Assembly (NCBI GenBank): GCA_946223075.1 | Contig: CAMILZ010000001.1 | Location: forward strand, 186,001-250,000 | Source of the DNA: an uncultured Dermabacteraceae bacterium | GTDB lineage: Bacteria > Actinomycetota > Actinomycetes > Actinomycetales > Dermabacteraceae | Direction of reading: 5' to 3' | DNA: 64,000 nt | In this document: positions 17,121-26,873 of the stretch, piece after piece | Layout: every line of letters begins with the position of its first letter | How positions within the stretch are numbered: the first letter of the stretch is position 1 | Program-made: the position numbers and the translations under genes | Notes under the pieces: generated by a model | Seen by the model: only the letters and a program-made list of their open reading frames with translations | Database searches by the model: none | What the model was told of the DNA's origin: nothing

Positions 17121-19708
17121 AGACCCTCGCTCGCTTCCCGAAAGCACTGCTCGTTGTTGTGCTCTTGCCGCTCCTTGTCGCCGGTGTAGGCATTTGGGCG
17201 CTCAAAGACCGCGCGTCGGGCTTCGAAAACGTACCCGCTGCCGTGGTCAACCTCGATGAGGGAACGGAAATGGAGGTGGACGGGCAAACGCAAACCGTCC
17301 CCTTCGGAAGGCTTCTCGCGGGGGCGCTCACGCAGCCGGGCACCGTGGAGGGAGATGGTTCCGACGACAGCTCGGCAAACCTCGACTCCACGGGCTTTGA
17401 TTGGCAACTCACGACGCAGAAAGACGCCGAAGCCGGACTCGAGGACGGCACCTATTCCGCGGTCGTCGTGATCCCCAAGGACTTCAGCAACAACCTGGGA
17501 ACCATGGGCAAGACCGATGCTCGCCAGGCCACCGTGATCGTCAACACGAATGACTCCTCGGGCATGCTCGACTCGATGGTGGGCCAGGCCATTACCCAGG
17601 TCGTTGCGAGCGAGTTCAACGTGACGATGACGAAGCAGTACCTCGAGGGAATGTACGTGGGCTTCAACAGCCTCAAAGACGGCTTCACCAAGTCCGCCGA
17701 TGGCGCAGGTGAACTGTCCGACGGTGCGCACGAACTCGCCGATGGCGCGCAAGGCCTCGACGAGGGCGCCGGCAAGCTCGCCACAGGAATTGACGAACTG
17801 AATGGCGGCGTGGTCTCGCTCGACAACGGCGCGGGGAAACTCGCCAATGGCGTGCGCGGGCTTGATCAGGGCACGAAGGAACTCTCCGACGGTGCACACA
17901 AACTCGCGGATGGCACGGGCGCACTTGCCTCCGGAACGGACGGGCTCGCCGGTGGCGCGCACGACCTCTCGACCGGCCTCGGTGCGCTTTCCGATGGCGC
18001 ACATAAAGTTTCCGGAGGTGTCGCCGAACTTTCCGAGGGAATCAACGGTACCGACGCGAAGCCCGGGCTTCGGCAAGGTTCCGAGAAACTCGCGTCGGGA
18101 GTTAACGGCGACGGGAGTGCAGAAAATCCCGGTCTTGCCGAGGGCGCGCAGCAGCTGGCAGACGGTCTCGAGCAGTACGCTTCTGGTCTTCCCCAAGCCC
18201 AGGACGGGCTCACCCAGGGGCTTCAGCACGGCATCGATCAAGCATTCGACACGGGCCGAGACGGCAAGCCGGGATTCGCGGAATCGATGCGCACACTCGC
18301 CGCGAGCTGCACGGAACTCGAACAGGCCTTGAGCACTGATCCTCGCCTTAGCGGAGACCCGCGTGTCTCGGCTCTCGACGACATGTGCGGCGGGCTCACC
18401 CAGATGAGCGAGGAAGGCGTGAACGGCGTGCGATCGGCACTCTCCGACCAGGTTGTTCCCCAGGCCGTCGACACCGTCTTCGAGGGGGACGGGTCGCGGG
18501 AGAACCCGGGCCTTACGCCGAGCGCGCGAAAGCTTGCCGACGGTGCCTCGGCCTCCGCCGACGCCGCTCCGCAGCTCGTGGACGGCATCAATCAGCTGAA
18601 CGGTGGGATCGCGAAGCTCGGCGATGGCGCGGCGCAGTTGGCCCCAGGAGCGGCGCAGGTCGCCGATGGCATCGACGCCTCTCGCGACGGGGCAACGCAG
18701 CTTGCCGATGGCGCCGGAAATCTTTCGAGCGGCGCAGCCCAGGTCGACGAGGGTGCCAAGGGACTCGCGGGAGGGACGAGCGAGCTCGCCTCGGGCACGG
18801 GGCAGCTTGCCGAGGGTGCCGACGGGCTTGCGAATGGCACATCCCAGCTTGCCTCGGGCACCGCTCCCCTCGCGGAGGGCGCCCATGGCCTCGCCGACGG
18901 CACGACTCAGCTTTCGGACGGCGCTCGCGGCCTCGCGGACGGCAGTGGCGAACTCGCGAGCGGCCTTCGAGACGGGGCCGAGGAGGTCCCGAGCTATTCC
19001 GAAACTGAACGCAAGCATCTCTCCGAGGTGAGCACGAAAGCCGTGACGCTTTCGACGACGCGTGAAAACGAAGCCGATGGCGGCGCGGTCGCGACGTTCC
19101 CCTTCGTCGCGGCACTCGGCCTGTGGCTTGGCGCCTTCGGGATTTTCCTCGTGTGGCCGGCGCTTCGCGAGAGGCTCCTCGACTCGGCCCTTCCCATGTG
19201 GCGGGTGGCTTTGCGGTCGCTTCGGTGGCCGCTCGTCCTCGCCGCTTGCCAGGCGCTCTTGGTGATCGGCTTGCTCGTGGCTTTCGGCGTGCCCGTGGCA
19301 TCGCTTGCCTCGGTGGCCGCTATCACGGTAGCCGCGGCCCTGTGCTTTGCGATCGTGCATCAAATGCTCCTGACCGTGTGTGGTGCGCGAGTGGGGCGAG
19401 TGGTGTCAATCATCGTCCTCGTGCTTCAAGTCGTGGCCCTCGTGGGGATCCTCCCGCTCGAAAGTGCCCCCTCGCTCTTGCAGTCCCTCACTGCATTCAT
19501 GCCGCTCACCGTCGCCTCCCAGGGCCTCGTGAGTGCTGCCCTCGGCGGTGCGATCGTCTCGACCGGAACCACTCTCGCGGAACTCGCCCTCTTCGCCGCC
19601 GTGAGTTTTGCTCTCACGCTCGTGTTCTCGCGCGGGGCACGCCGAGTGAAGCCTTCCTCGGCACCTCGACAGGCGCGAAGCGTAGGGGTTGCACGGGCCG
19701 CGGGCTAG
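17117..19708 (+). CDS. YhgE/Pip-family membrane protein with heptad repeats
   Basis: The 863-residue protein has one N-terminal membrane segment (about 9-30), a long extracytoplasmic region and five to six C-terminal segments (from about 655). This is the YhgE/Pip architecture, related to EsaA of type VII secretion and to phage-receptor Pip. The extracellular part contains two blocks of seven-residue repeats, xDGAxxL type (for example SDGAHEL, ADGAQGL), at about 192-310 and 473-622, likely long coiled or beta-like stalks. The ATG overlaps the MMPL stop by 4 nt, so they are translationally coupled and probably form one envelope machine under TetR control. The gene ends by overlapping the convergent dnaE2 stop by 4 nt. 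Confidence 0.88.
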   Translation: MKTLARFPKALLVVVLLPLLVAGVGIWALKDRASGFENVPAAVVNLDEGTEMEVDGQTQTVPFGRLLAGALTQPGTVEGDGSDDSSANLDSTGFDWQLTTQKDAEAGLEDGTYSAVVVIPKDFSNNLGTMGKTDARQATVIVNTNDSSGMLDSMVGQAITQVVASEFNVTMTKQYLEGMYVGFNSLKDGFTKSADGAGELSDGAHELADGAQGLDEGAGKLATGIDELNGGVVSLDNGAGKLANGVRGLDQGTKELSDGAHKLADGTGALASGTDGLAGGAHDLSTGLGALSDGAHKVSGGVAELSEGINGTDAKPGLRQGSEKLASGVNGDGSAENPGLAEGAQQLADGLEQYASGLPQAQDGLTQGLQHGIDQAFDTGRDGKPGFAESMRTLAASCTELEQALSTDPRLSGDPRVSALDDMCGGLTQMSEEGVNGVRSALSDQVVPQAVDTVFEGDGSRENPGLTPSARKLADGASASADAAPQLVDGINQLNGGIAKLGDGAAQLAPGAAQVADGIDASRDGATQLADGAGNLSSGAAQVDEGAKGLAGGTSELASGTGQLAEGADGLANGTSQLASGTAPLAEGAHGLADGTTQLSDGARGLADGSGELASGLRDGAEEVPSYSETERKHLSEVSTKAVTLSTTRENEADGGAVATFPFVAALGLWLGAFGIFLVWPALRERLLDSALPMWRVALRSLRWPLVLAACQALLVIGLLVAFGVPVASLASVAAITVAAALCFAIVHQMLLTVCGARVGRVVSIIVLVLQVVALVGILPLESAPSLLQSLTAFMPLTVASQGLVSAALGGAIVSTGTTLAELALFAAVSFALTLVFSRGARRVKPSSAPRQARSVGVARAAG

Positions 19709-22700
19709 CAAAAGTTCCTCGAAGTCGTGGTCGCCTCGAGTGACTGCGGTTCGACGGCATCGGCGAGGAAACTGACAACGCCGTCCTCGTTGCGCTCGAC
19801 GAGGCCGCGCACGCGAACCGCGGGTGCGGTGCGAAGAAGTGCCCTGTTGGCACTCCAGAACCCGTGCGAGCACACGACGTTGAGGATGCCCGTTTCATCC
19901 TCGAGGCCAAGGAACGTGATGCCCGTGGCGGTCGCGGGTCGCTGGCGATGGGTGATGATGCCGGCCGTCCACACACGCGTACCGTGCTCGACTTTCTTGG
20001 CATCCTCGATGCGAAGCACGCCTCCCACAAGCGCGCTTTCGCGGGCAAGCGCGAAAGGATGGCGCGCAGGGGAAACTCCCGTGGCCCACGTATCGGCAGC
20101 CACGAGCTCGGCGTCGCTCATCCCAGGTAGCGTCGGGGCCTTCTGCGCGAAGGCGAGTCCGGGGATCATCCCGGGCTTCACGGCTCCCGCCGTGCCCGCA
20201 CTCCAGAGGGCTGCGCGTCTCGAAGGCGCGAGTGCGTCGAGCGCCCCCGCCGTGGCGAGTGCCTCGAGTTGTCGTGTATCGAGGCCCGTGCGGTACGCGA
20301 GATCCGCGATCGAACGAAAAGGCGCGCGCGTGCGCTCCTCACAAATCTGCTTTGCGTGTGCGCGGGAGATCCCTCGAACCGATTCGAGCCCGAGCCGGAT
20401 CACGGGGCCCCGCGCGGCTTCATGCCCCCGAACTTGCGGCGGGTGGGCGCCGTCGTGCGCCTTCGCGCGCGCAGCGAAGGTGTAAGCCGCGTGCTCGGCA
20501 TCGAGCTCCAGGTTCGCCCACGCGTCGCTGCGGGTGATGTCCACTCCCCTCACCTCGACGCCGTGTCGGCGAGCGTCGGCAACGAGGGACTGCGGTGAAT
20601 AAAACCCCATTGGTTGGCTCCGCAGGAGCGCGGCCGTGAATGCCGCGGGAAAGTGACATTTGAGAAACGCGCTCGCGTACACGAGATAGGCAAAGGAATA
20701 CGCGTGCGACTCGGGAAAACCGTAGCTCGCGAACGCGAGAATCTTGCGGTACACGAGCTCGCACTGTTCAGGCGTAAGGCCGTTTGCGGCCATGCCCTCA
20801 AACATCGATTCGCGCATCGCGGCCATTTTCCGTGTCGAGCGTTTCGATCCCATCGCGCGGCGCAACTGATCGGCCTGCGACGGCGTAAAGTTCGCGAGAT
20901 CCACCATCATCTGCATGAGCTGCTCTTGGAAGAGCGGCACCCCGAGAGTGCGACCGAGGGATTTCTCGAGAAGCGGGTGGAGGTAGGTGACATTTTCCGC
21001 TCCGGAGCGCCTGCGCAGATACGGGTGCACGCTCCCACCCTGGATAGGACCGGGGCGGATGAGCGCGACCTCGACAACGAGGTCGTAAAATTCGCGTGGC
21101 TTGAGGCGTGGGAGAGTCGCGATCTGCGCACGTGATTCGACCTGGAACACGCCCACCGCGTCTCCGCTGCACAGCATGTCGTAGAGCGCGGGGTCCTCTT
21201 GCGGGATGCTCGCGAGGGTGAACGCTTCATCGTGAACGCGCGCGACGATCTCGAAGGCATGATCGAGAGCCGTGAGCATGCCGAGGCCGAGGAGATCGAA
21301 CTTCACGAGCCCCGCATCGGCGCAGTCGTCTTTATCCCACTGCACGACGGTTCGGCCCTCCATGCGTGCGTGTTCGACCGGGACGACATCGATCACGGGA
21401 CGATCGCACAGCACCATTCCGCCCGAGTGAATGCCGAGGTGGCGCGGGGCATCGCGAAGCTGGGTCGCGAGGTCTTTCACGTCGCGTGGAATGTTCGCAT
21501 CGCTCAGCGAAGAGAAGGAACGTTCGATTGTTTTCGCGTACGCATCCTGCTGCCCCACGCTGTAGCCGAGCGCACGCGCTGCGTCGCGTACCGCGAGCCT
21601 CGCCTTGTAGGAGATGACGTTCGCGACCTGCGCGGCGTTCTCGCGCCCGTACCGCTCGAAAACATACTGAAGGACTTCCTCTCGCCTATCGGCGGCAATG
21701 TCGACGTCGATGTCCGGAGGGCCGTCCCGCTCGGGTGCAAGGAAACGCTCGAAGAGAAGTCCGTGAAAAACGGGATCGACCGACGTGATGCCGAGGCAGT
21801 AGCACACGGCGGAGTTGGCGGCGGATCCTCTCCCCTGGCACAGGATTCCGCGGGAGCGGCAAAACTCGACGATGTCGTAGACGATGAGGAAGTACCCGGG
21901 AAAGCCCAGATCAGTGATGACACGAAGCTCATGGTCGATCTGTTCCCATGCTCCCTCAACACGGGGATTTTCTCGCGGGCCGTAGTGCTTCTCGCCGAGG
22001 CGCTCGGTGAGGGTTCGAAGCCAGCTTTCCTCACCGTGCCCCTCGGGGGTGGGGGCTGGTGGAAGGTTGGGTGCGGCGAGTGAAAGATCGAAGGCAAGCG
22101 TTGACGCAAGGCTCGCGGCGGTGGTGATCGCGCGCGGATAGCGCGGGACGAGCTGGGTGAGTTCCGCCCCGCTCCTGAGGTGGGCAAGCCGCGAGGGAAG
22201 GTATGGATCGGCGTCGGCGAGGCTTCGCCGTGCGCGAAGCGCGGCGTGGGTGTCCGCAAGGTGCTTATTCTCCGGGCGTGCGTAGTGCGCGTTGGTGGTG
22301 AGGGCAACGGGAAGTTCGGCTTCACTGAGGCCGTGTTCCTCGCGCACGATGCGTGCGCCCTGAGCGAGGGCATCGTGAAGCTCTGATTCGAGAGCCTCAC
22401 CCGTGAGCGGAAGCTCGACGATCACGCGCGGCGGCCGAGGCACGTGAGAAGGCACGGCATCCACCGCGTGGAGCATTCCGGTTGCCTGGAGCGCAGCCTC
22501 GATTCCTCGCGCGGCAGCACATGCCGAAGCCTCTACATCCCCTTGCGGTAGAACCGCTAGAACCTCTTGCATAAAAGGCGATTTTCGGCAGCCCGTGAGT
22601 GCGACGACATCCCCGCTCGCGAGGGTCTCCCGCACAGCTTCGAAGCGATAAAGCGGCTCGCCCTTGCCAGGACCGGCGAGATGTGCGCGCGCCATAAGGG

Positions 22701-23244
22701 AAGAAAGCCGCCTGTACCCCGCGATTCCGCGAGCGAGAAGCACGAGGTGTTCGCCCTCGGGGTCGGCGCTTCCCGTGCGAGGAGTGCTCGCCGCATCGGA
22801 GCGAACTGGAACGGCATGGACGGACTTTCCCGTGAGCGCAGCCATGAACCCCGCGGGAAGCGTGAGCTCCGCGCCGTAGACGGTAGGAAGGGCGGCTTCG
22901 GACGCCGCCTTCATGAAGCGAATCGCCCCGTAAAACCCATCGTGATCGATGAGGGCCAGACCGCGAAGCCCAAGCCGAGCTGCTTCCTCAACCATGTCCT
23001 CGGGGCTCGAAGCTCCGTCGAGAAAACTGAAGTGTGAGTGTGCGTGGAGCTCGGCGAAGGGGATCTCGTGCCCACTTTCCGCCTGGCGACGGCGCGCCTG
23101 CCTCTCGCCCTCGCCGTTTTGCTCAGGCTTCTTGCCTGCCCCGGTATGGATGACGCGCACCGTGGGGCGCACGGGAACGGACCGATCACTCAAAACCGCC
23201 TCGAGGTCGCGCCACGAGGGCGGACCGAGAAACCACTTGCTCAT
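19705..23244 (-). CDS. dnaE2: error-prone DNA polymerase III alpha (DnaE2)
   Basis: The 1179-residue protein has an N-terminal PHP domain (FAELHAHSHFSFLDGAS at about 64-80), the C-family polymerase core with the catalytic PDIDVDI motif, a helix-hairpin-helix region and a C-terminal OB fold. With ImuB and ImuA' it performs SOS-induced translesion synthesis. The C-terminus lacks the beta-clamp-binding motif region of replicative DnaE, as usual for DnaE2, which reaches the clamp through ImuB. It starts 42 nt downstream of imuB in the same operon. The MSKWFLGPPSWRDLEAVL start is typical of actinobacterial DnaE2, supporting the ATG at 23244. Confidence 0.93.
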   Translation of the reverse strand: MSKWFLGPPSWRDLEAVLSDRSVPVRPTVRVIHTGAGKKPEQNGEGERQARRRQAESGHEIPFAELHAHSHFSFLDGASSPEDMVEEAARLGLRGLALIDHDGFYGAIRFMKAASEAALPTVYGAELTLPAGFMAALTGKSVHAVPVRSDAASTPRTGSADPEGEHLVLLARGIAGYRRLSSLMARAHLAGPGKGEPLYRFEAVRETLASGDVVALTGCRKSPFMQEVLAVLPQGDVEASACAAARGIEAALQATGMLHAVDAVPSHVPRPPRVIVELPLTGEALESELHDALAQGARIVREEHGLSEAELPVALTTNAHYARPENKHLADTHAALRARRSLADADPYLPSRLAHLRSGAELTQLVPRYPRAITTAASLASTLAFDLSLAAPNLPPAPTPEGHGEESWLRTLTERLGEKHYGPRENPRVEGAWEQIDHELRVITDLGFPGYFLIVYDIVEFCRSRGILCQGRGSAANSAVCYCLGITSVDPVFHGLLFERFLAPERDGPPDIDVDIAADRREEVLQYVFERYGRENAAQVANVISYKARLAVRDAARALGYSVGQQDAYAKTIERSFSSLSDANIPRDVKDLATQLRDAPRHLGIHSGGMVLCDRPVIDVVPVEHARMEGRTVVQWDKDDCADAGLVKFDLLGLGMLTALDHAFEIVARVHDEAFTLASIPQEDPALYDMLCSGDAVGVFQVESRAQIATLPRLKPREFYDLVVEVALIRPGPIQGGSVHPYLRRRSGAENVTYLHPLLEKSLGRTLGVPLFQEQLMQMMVDLANFTPSQADQLRRAMGSKRSTRKMAAMRESMFEGMAANGLTPEQCELVYRKILAFASYGFPESHAYSFAYLVYASAFLKCHFPAAFTAALLRSQPMGFYSPQSLVADARRHGVEVRGVDITRSDAWANLELDAEHAAYTFAARAKAHDGAHPPQVRGHEAARGPVIRLGLESVRGISRAHAKQICEERTRAPFRSIADLAYRTGLDTRQLEALATAGALDALAPSRRAALWSAGTAGAVKPGMIPGLAFAQKAPTLPGMSDAELVAADTWATGVSPARHPFALARESALVGGVLRIEDAKKVEHGTRVWTAGIITHRQRPATATGITFLGLEDETGILNVVCSHGFWSANRALLRTAPAVRVRGLVERNEDGVVSFLADAVEPQSLEATTTSRNFC

Positions 23245-23286
23245 GCGGGCCTCTTTTCACGCGCACCTGCGCCTCGCACGCTGGAC

Positions 23287-25104
23287 CTAGTCATAGAGCG
23301 CCTCGACTTCCCACGTGCGCTCCCGCGAGAGCAGCGCGAGCGCTTCACCGCTTTCGAGCACGACCTGAAGCCGCGCTCCCCTGCGGCTTCCCTCTCCCTC
23401 GCTCCACCACCGCTGATCGATGAGCATGGGGGCGCTGTAGTGCGCGATAGGGAGAAGCCTCTCGTAGCCGAAGTGGCGCAGCGCCGCGGGAAGAGGAGCG
23501 TACTCCTCACCCTCACGGTGCTCATCGCCGTGGCTCGCACCCGTTCGAGAACTCCTCACGGCCGCTGCATCGCGTGCGCAGGCGTGAAGATTTGCTACGC
23601 CCGCTGTATCTGCCGCGCGCTCGCTTCTCGCCTCGCGCATAAGGACGAGATGCGCAGGCACACCCGTGAGAAGGCCACGCGCACTCACGTACACCACTTG
23701 CCCCTCGCCCATAAGCTGCGCCGCAATCTGCTGGGTGAAAACCGTGGCGGGCAGCGGGCGCGGCAGAGACCCAATCCAGGGACCCTCGCGGCGCTCGCGC
23801 ACGGGCGCCGCACGAAAGGGGCGTACCGCGATGGCCTCGCGCAAAAAACGCCCCTCCTTCTCGGCGGGCACGAGCACGGACCGCTCCCCCGCGAGTGACT
23901 GCACACGCGTGAGGGCGCGCGCGGCACGCTTCTCAGCCGTGCTGGTGTGCCCCCACAGTCCCGGGGCGTATTCCCCCACGCCTTCTGTGTGAACGGGGAT
24001 GAGCTGGAGGTGCACGATGGGTCCCGCGGAAGGAGCGCCTTCGCGAGGCCCGCCGGGGCGGGAGGCTTCGCGCTCAGCTGCGAGTACCCATCCGTCGCAC
24101 TGCCAGCGGACGCGATCAACGACGTCACGAACACTCAAGGCCCCCTCGTGACGCCAGGTTCGCTCGACTTCGCTTCCGTTTTCGCCGCGCGCGACGATGC
24201 GTAGGCGCGTGCACGTAAGGCCGTGTTGACGCAGCGCTTCTTCGAGTTCCTCAGCGAGGGGGCGCGCGATAAACGCCGCCTGATCGACGCGTTCGAGTGG
24301 CGGATCGAGGTGTCGCTCAACGAGGATCGGTTGAGCTGGTCGCTTACGCTCCCCCTCACCGATCTCAGCCCCACTCGCAAGGATATGGAGAAGAACCCCG
24401 AGGGCTCCGAATCGCTCGCTTACCGAGGTGCGAGGAAGCTCGGCGAGCGTACCGAGAGAGGTGATGCCGAGGCGGCGAAGCACGCCGATGAGCTCAGACA
24501 CGTGCCCGGCCCCCTCAGTCACGCCCGGGACACGAAACCGCTTTCCGGCCGCCACGGGCGCATGCTCGAGCGATTCAACGGGGAAGGGGGCAAGAAAACG
24601 CGCAGATTCTCCCGGGAGCACAATGCGACCCGAGCGCGACGCGAGGATCGCCCCGAGCGGGCCATCGGCAATCCCTACGGAGCATTCCCATCCCGTGAAG
24701 TCGGCGACGGCATCGATGAGGGCGCGCGCGAGCTCCGCCTCCCCTCCCGCGTGCCGCGCGGGCCCTCGCGCGTGAAGCAAGAGCGTTCCCGGGGAGAGAG
24801 GCTCGATCCCGGACGCGACCGTGTCGACTGCCGAACACACGCTTTCGAACACGCGCCACTCAGAATCGAGGTCCCGCTCCACGATCGCGATACGCGGGCA
24901 TAGCGCCTCGGCGGCACGCTTCTTCATACCGAGCGCCACACCGCTGTGTGCGGCCGCGGGGTTTGCGGCGACGACTCGATGGTGCTCCATGACGGCGATC
25001 TCGCTCGGTACTTCTTCGCCTGCGCGCTCATATCGCTCAATCGCAGCGAGTACGGGCCAATTCTCGATGAATACGCACGCTGTGCGCGTGGCCTGGGCTT
25101 TCAT
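23287..25104 (-). CDS. imuB: ImuB, catalytically inactive Y-family polymerase of the mutasome
   Basis: The 605-residue protein has the Y-family polymerase fold but lacks the acidic active site: the first motif reads CVFIENWPV where active enzymes have an Asp-rich DxD-like motif, and the palm SxDE motif is replaced by LSPGTLLLHARG. ImuB acts as a scaffold linking DnaE2, ImuA' and the beta clamp. The ATG at 25104 is chosen because it overlaps the imuA' stop as ATGA and begins the conserved sequence; the longer open frame to 25269 is read inside imuA'. The C-terminal third is poorly conserved and rich in Arg and Ala. Confidence 0.9.
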   Translation of the reverse strand: MKAQATRTACVFIENWPVLAAIERYERAGEEVPSEIAVMEHHRVVAANPAAAHSGVALGMKKRAAEALCPRIAIVERDLDSEWRVFESVCSAVDTVASGIEPLSPGTLLLHARGPARHAGGEAELARALIDAVADFTGWECSVGIADGPLGAILASRSGRIVLPGESARFLAPFPVESLEHAPVAAGKRFRVPGVTEGAGHVSELIGVLRRLGITSLGTLAELPRTSVSERFGALGVLLHILASGAEIGEGERKRPAQPILVERHLDPPLERVDQAAFIARPLAEELEEALRQHGLTCTRLRIVARGENGSEVERTWRHEGALSVRDVVDRVRWQCDGWVLAAEREASRPGGPREGAPSAGPIVHLQLIPVHTEGVGEYAPGLWGHTSTAEKRAARALTRVQSLAGERSVLVPAEKEGRFLREAIAVRPFRAAPVRERREGPWIGSLPRPLPATVFTQQIAAQLMGEGQVVYVSARGLLTGVPAHLVLMREARSERAADTAGVANLHACARDAAAVRSSRTGASHGDEHREGEEYAPLPAALRHFGYERLLPIAHYSAPMLIDQRWWSEGEGSRRGARLQVVLESGEALALLSRERTWEVEALYD

Positions 25105-25895
25105 CGATCCCCCGCTCGCACGAGCGTGAGTTTCGCGCGCGACTCGGTGGCGACTTCGCTCACGTGTGGGGTGGGAAGGGCTGTGCGTGGTGCACTCGCA
25201 AGTGCCCCGGCGGGCGTCGGAACCCGAATGCCGATACCCGAGCCGACCCCCGCAACGCCCCGACCGCACGCCGAGACGTGGGCGCTTCGGAGCCTGAGCC
25301 TTCCCGAACCGCGCGAAAGCCCCACCCAGCGCGAGGTAGAGGAACGCACGGTGAGATCACAGCGCGCTTTTCCCGCGCGAATGAGCAGTGTTCCCTGCGT
25401 GCGCGCGCGATTTTCCGCCGCCCGCCACTGCGCGGGTGTGAGTGCAAGATCTGCACCGAGAACGATCACGTCGATCCCGTCAATAAGCGCGGAGAGCACG
25501 GCGGAGAGCTGCGCTCCAGGCGCCGGCACGAGGGCAGTGCGCCGTGGATCCACGCCGATATCCGCGCATGCGGCGAGCCCCACATGCGGCATGCCTACGA
25601 GGGCGCACCAGGACTCCTCCCCCATGGCTGCAGCCGCAAAGGCGAGGGCGAGCGAAGTTTCGCACGGTCCCGTGACGGCAATGCTGCTGCCCGCGCGCAC
25701 TCCCCCGCTCGGCATGAGCGACGCGAGCGCATGGGGAACCGCGAACTTGCGCCCCCCGTGCCCGAGAGACCCGGCGTGCCTGGGGCCGCGTTCGCGTTGA
25801 GTTTTGGCCTCCGCCTTCCCAAGGATGGAGTGCGCGAGTGCGAGGCGTTGAGGATCTGCCGCAATGCGCGGTGCCGATTGAGCCTGTGCGGACAT
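25101..25895 (-). CDS. imuA': ImuA', RecA-like mutasome accessory protein
   Basis: The 264-residue protein has a diverged RecA-like core: LMPSGGVRAGSSIAVTGPCETSLALAF takes the place of a P-loop but lacks the GKT, which is common in actinobacterial ImuA' proteins. It is the first gene of imuA'-imuB-dnaE2 and is needed for induced mutagenesis. The ATG at 25895 is favoured over one at 25916 because AAGGAAGG lies 4-5 nt upstream. Two LexA-type boxes precede it. Assignment rests on the weak RecA-like pattern plus the firmly identified downstream genes. Confidence 0.83.
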   Translation of the reverse strand: MSAQAQSAPRIAADPQRLALAHSILGKAEAKTQRERGPRHAGSLGHGGRKFAVPHALASLMPSGGVRAGSSIAVTGPCETSLALAFAAAAMGEESWCALVGMPHVGLAACADIGVDPRRTALVPAPGAQLSAVLSALIDGIDVIVLGADLALTPAQWRAAENRARTQGTLLIRAGKARCDLTVRSSTSRWVGLSRGSGRLRLRSAHVSACGRGVAGVGSGIGIRVPTPAGALASAPRTALPTPHVSEVATESRAKLTLVRAGDR

Positions 25896-25920
25896 CGACC
25901 TTCCTTCCCACTCCACGAAC

Positions 25921-25936
25921 TAGAACACGTGTTCGA
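25921..25936 (-). promoter_or_regulatory. SOS box (LexA site) for imuA'-imuB-dnaE2
   Basis: TAGAACACGTGTTCGA contains the perfect core GAAC-N4-GTTC and nearly matches the actinobacterial LexA consensus TCGAAC-N4-GTTCGA. It lies 26 nt upstream of the imuA' start codon, between the RBS and any promoter, where LexA would block transcription. Confidence 0.85.
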
Positions 25937-25995
25937 ATAGTAGGGGCAAGGAAAGCTCTAAATCAAGAGGGTTGCGCAAGCTTCCCGCCCCATAA

Positions 25996-26011
25996 TCGAA
26001 CGCTTGTTCCC
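25996..26011 (-). promoter_or_regulatory. second SOS-box-like site upstream of imuA'
   Basis: TCGAACGCTTGTTCCC has a perfect GAAC-N4-GTTC core with one full consensus flank (TCGAAC). It sits about 100 nt upstream of imuA' inside the loop of a perfect 9-bp hairpin (25988-25996 with 26012-26020). It could be a second LexA site near the promoter; the hairpin might also end the upstream minus-strand transcript, although no T run follows. Confidence 0.6.
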
Positions 26012-26051
26012 ATTATGGGGAGGGGTGAGACATTTAAACTCGCACGCGCTT

Positions 26052-26873
26052 TCAGGCGCGCATGCACGCCTCGCGCTGCCAGAACACGACTGCGCTCGCA
26101 GCGGCCACGTTGAGCGAGTCGACACCGCCGCTCATGGGGATAATCACGCTTTCATCGACCGCCCGAAGAGTCTTTTCGGTCAGCCCGTGCCCCTCGGTGC
26201 CCAGCACGAACGCCACCTTGCGCGCCGCCGAAAGATCAACTTCGTGAAGGGGGCGGGAATTTTCCGTGAGCGCGAGAGCAAGCGTGTCGAAGCCATGCGC
26301 CCGGAGGGTCTCTATTCCCCCGCGCGGCCAGGAGTCCAGGCGCGCCCACGGAACCTGGAAAACGGTGCCCATCGACACGCGGATTGCGCGCCTATACAGG
26401 GGATCTGCAGCGGAGGGCGTCACGAGAACCGCGTCCACGCCGAGTGCAGCCGCACTGCGGAACATCGCTCCCACGTTCGTGTGGTCAACGATGTTCTCGA
26501 GCACCGCCACGGTGCGCGCCCCTTCGAGGACCGATGCAACGGAGCGCCCCACGGGCCGCTGCATCGAGGCGAGCGCACCTCGATGCACGTGAAAGCCGGT
26601 CGTCGCCTCGAGCTCCCTTTCAGAGCCCACAAACACCGGTACGTCTGGGAACCGGGAAAAGAGGGGCGAAAACTTTTCGAGCCACTTCTCGCTCATCATG
26701 AACGAGCGTGGTTCGGCACCGGCCCTGAGCGCGCGATCGATCACGTTATAGCTTTCCGCCATAAACAGGCCGCGTTCGACCTCGAGACTTGACCGAAGCT
26801 TGACATCGGTCATCGACACGTAGTCGGCGAGCAGCGGATGCTCCGCGTGCGCGCTCATCGAGAGAAGGGTCAT
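26052..26873 (-). CDS. SpoU/TrmH-family RNA 2'-O-methyltransferase
   Basis: The 273-residue protein has an N-terminal substrate-binding region and a C-terminal SPOUT knot with the three family motifs: ENIVDHTNVGAMFRSAAALG near the middle, FVLGTEGHGL, and IPMSGGVDSLNVAAASAV close to the end. It should methylate a ribose in rRNA or tRNA using SAM. The target nucleotide cannot be told from sequence. The ATG overlaps the stop of the ABC ATPase gene (ATGA), so the two are coupled; an ATG six codons later is an alternative. It is the last gene before the SOS promoter region. Confidence 0.88.
   Translation of the reverse strand: MTLLSMSAHAEHPLLADYVSMTDVKLRSSLEVERGLFMAESYNVIDRALRAGAEPRSFMMSEKWLEKFSPLFSRFPDVPVFVGSERELEATTGFHVHRGALASMQRPVGRSVASVLEGARTVAVLENIVDHTNVGAMFRSAAALGVDAVLVTPSAADPLYRRAIRVSMGTVFQVPWARLDSWPRGGIETLRAHGFDTLALALTENSRPLHEVDLSAARKVAFVLGTEGHGLTEKTLRAVDESVIIPMSGGVDSLNVAAASAVVFWQREACMRA

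Noticed and set aside
16823..19363. Open frame of 846 codons on the minus strand opposite yhgE
   Set aside because: It is the antisense of a GC-rich, repetitive gene; the protein is low-complexity with no recognisable domain, and the plus strand has a clear YhgE protein with an overlapping start.
23287..25269. Longer imuB starting at 25269
   Set aside because: The extra 55 residues are read out of frame inside imuA' and do not resemble ImuB; the ATGA overlap at 25104 is a better start.
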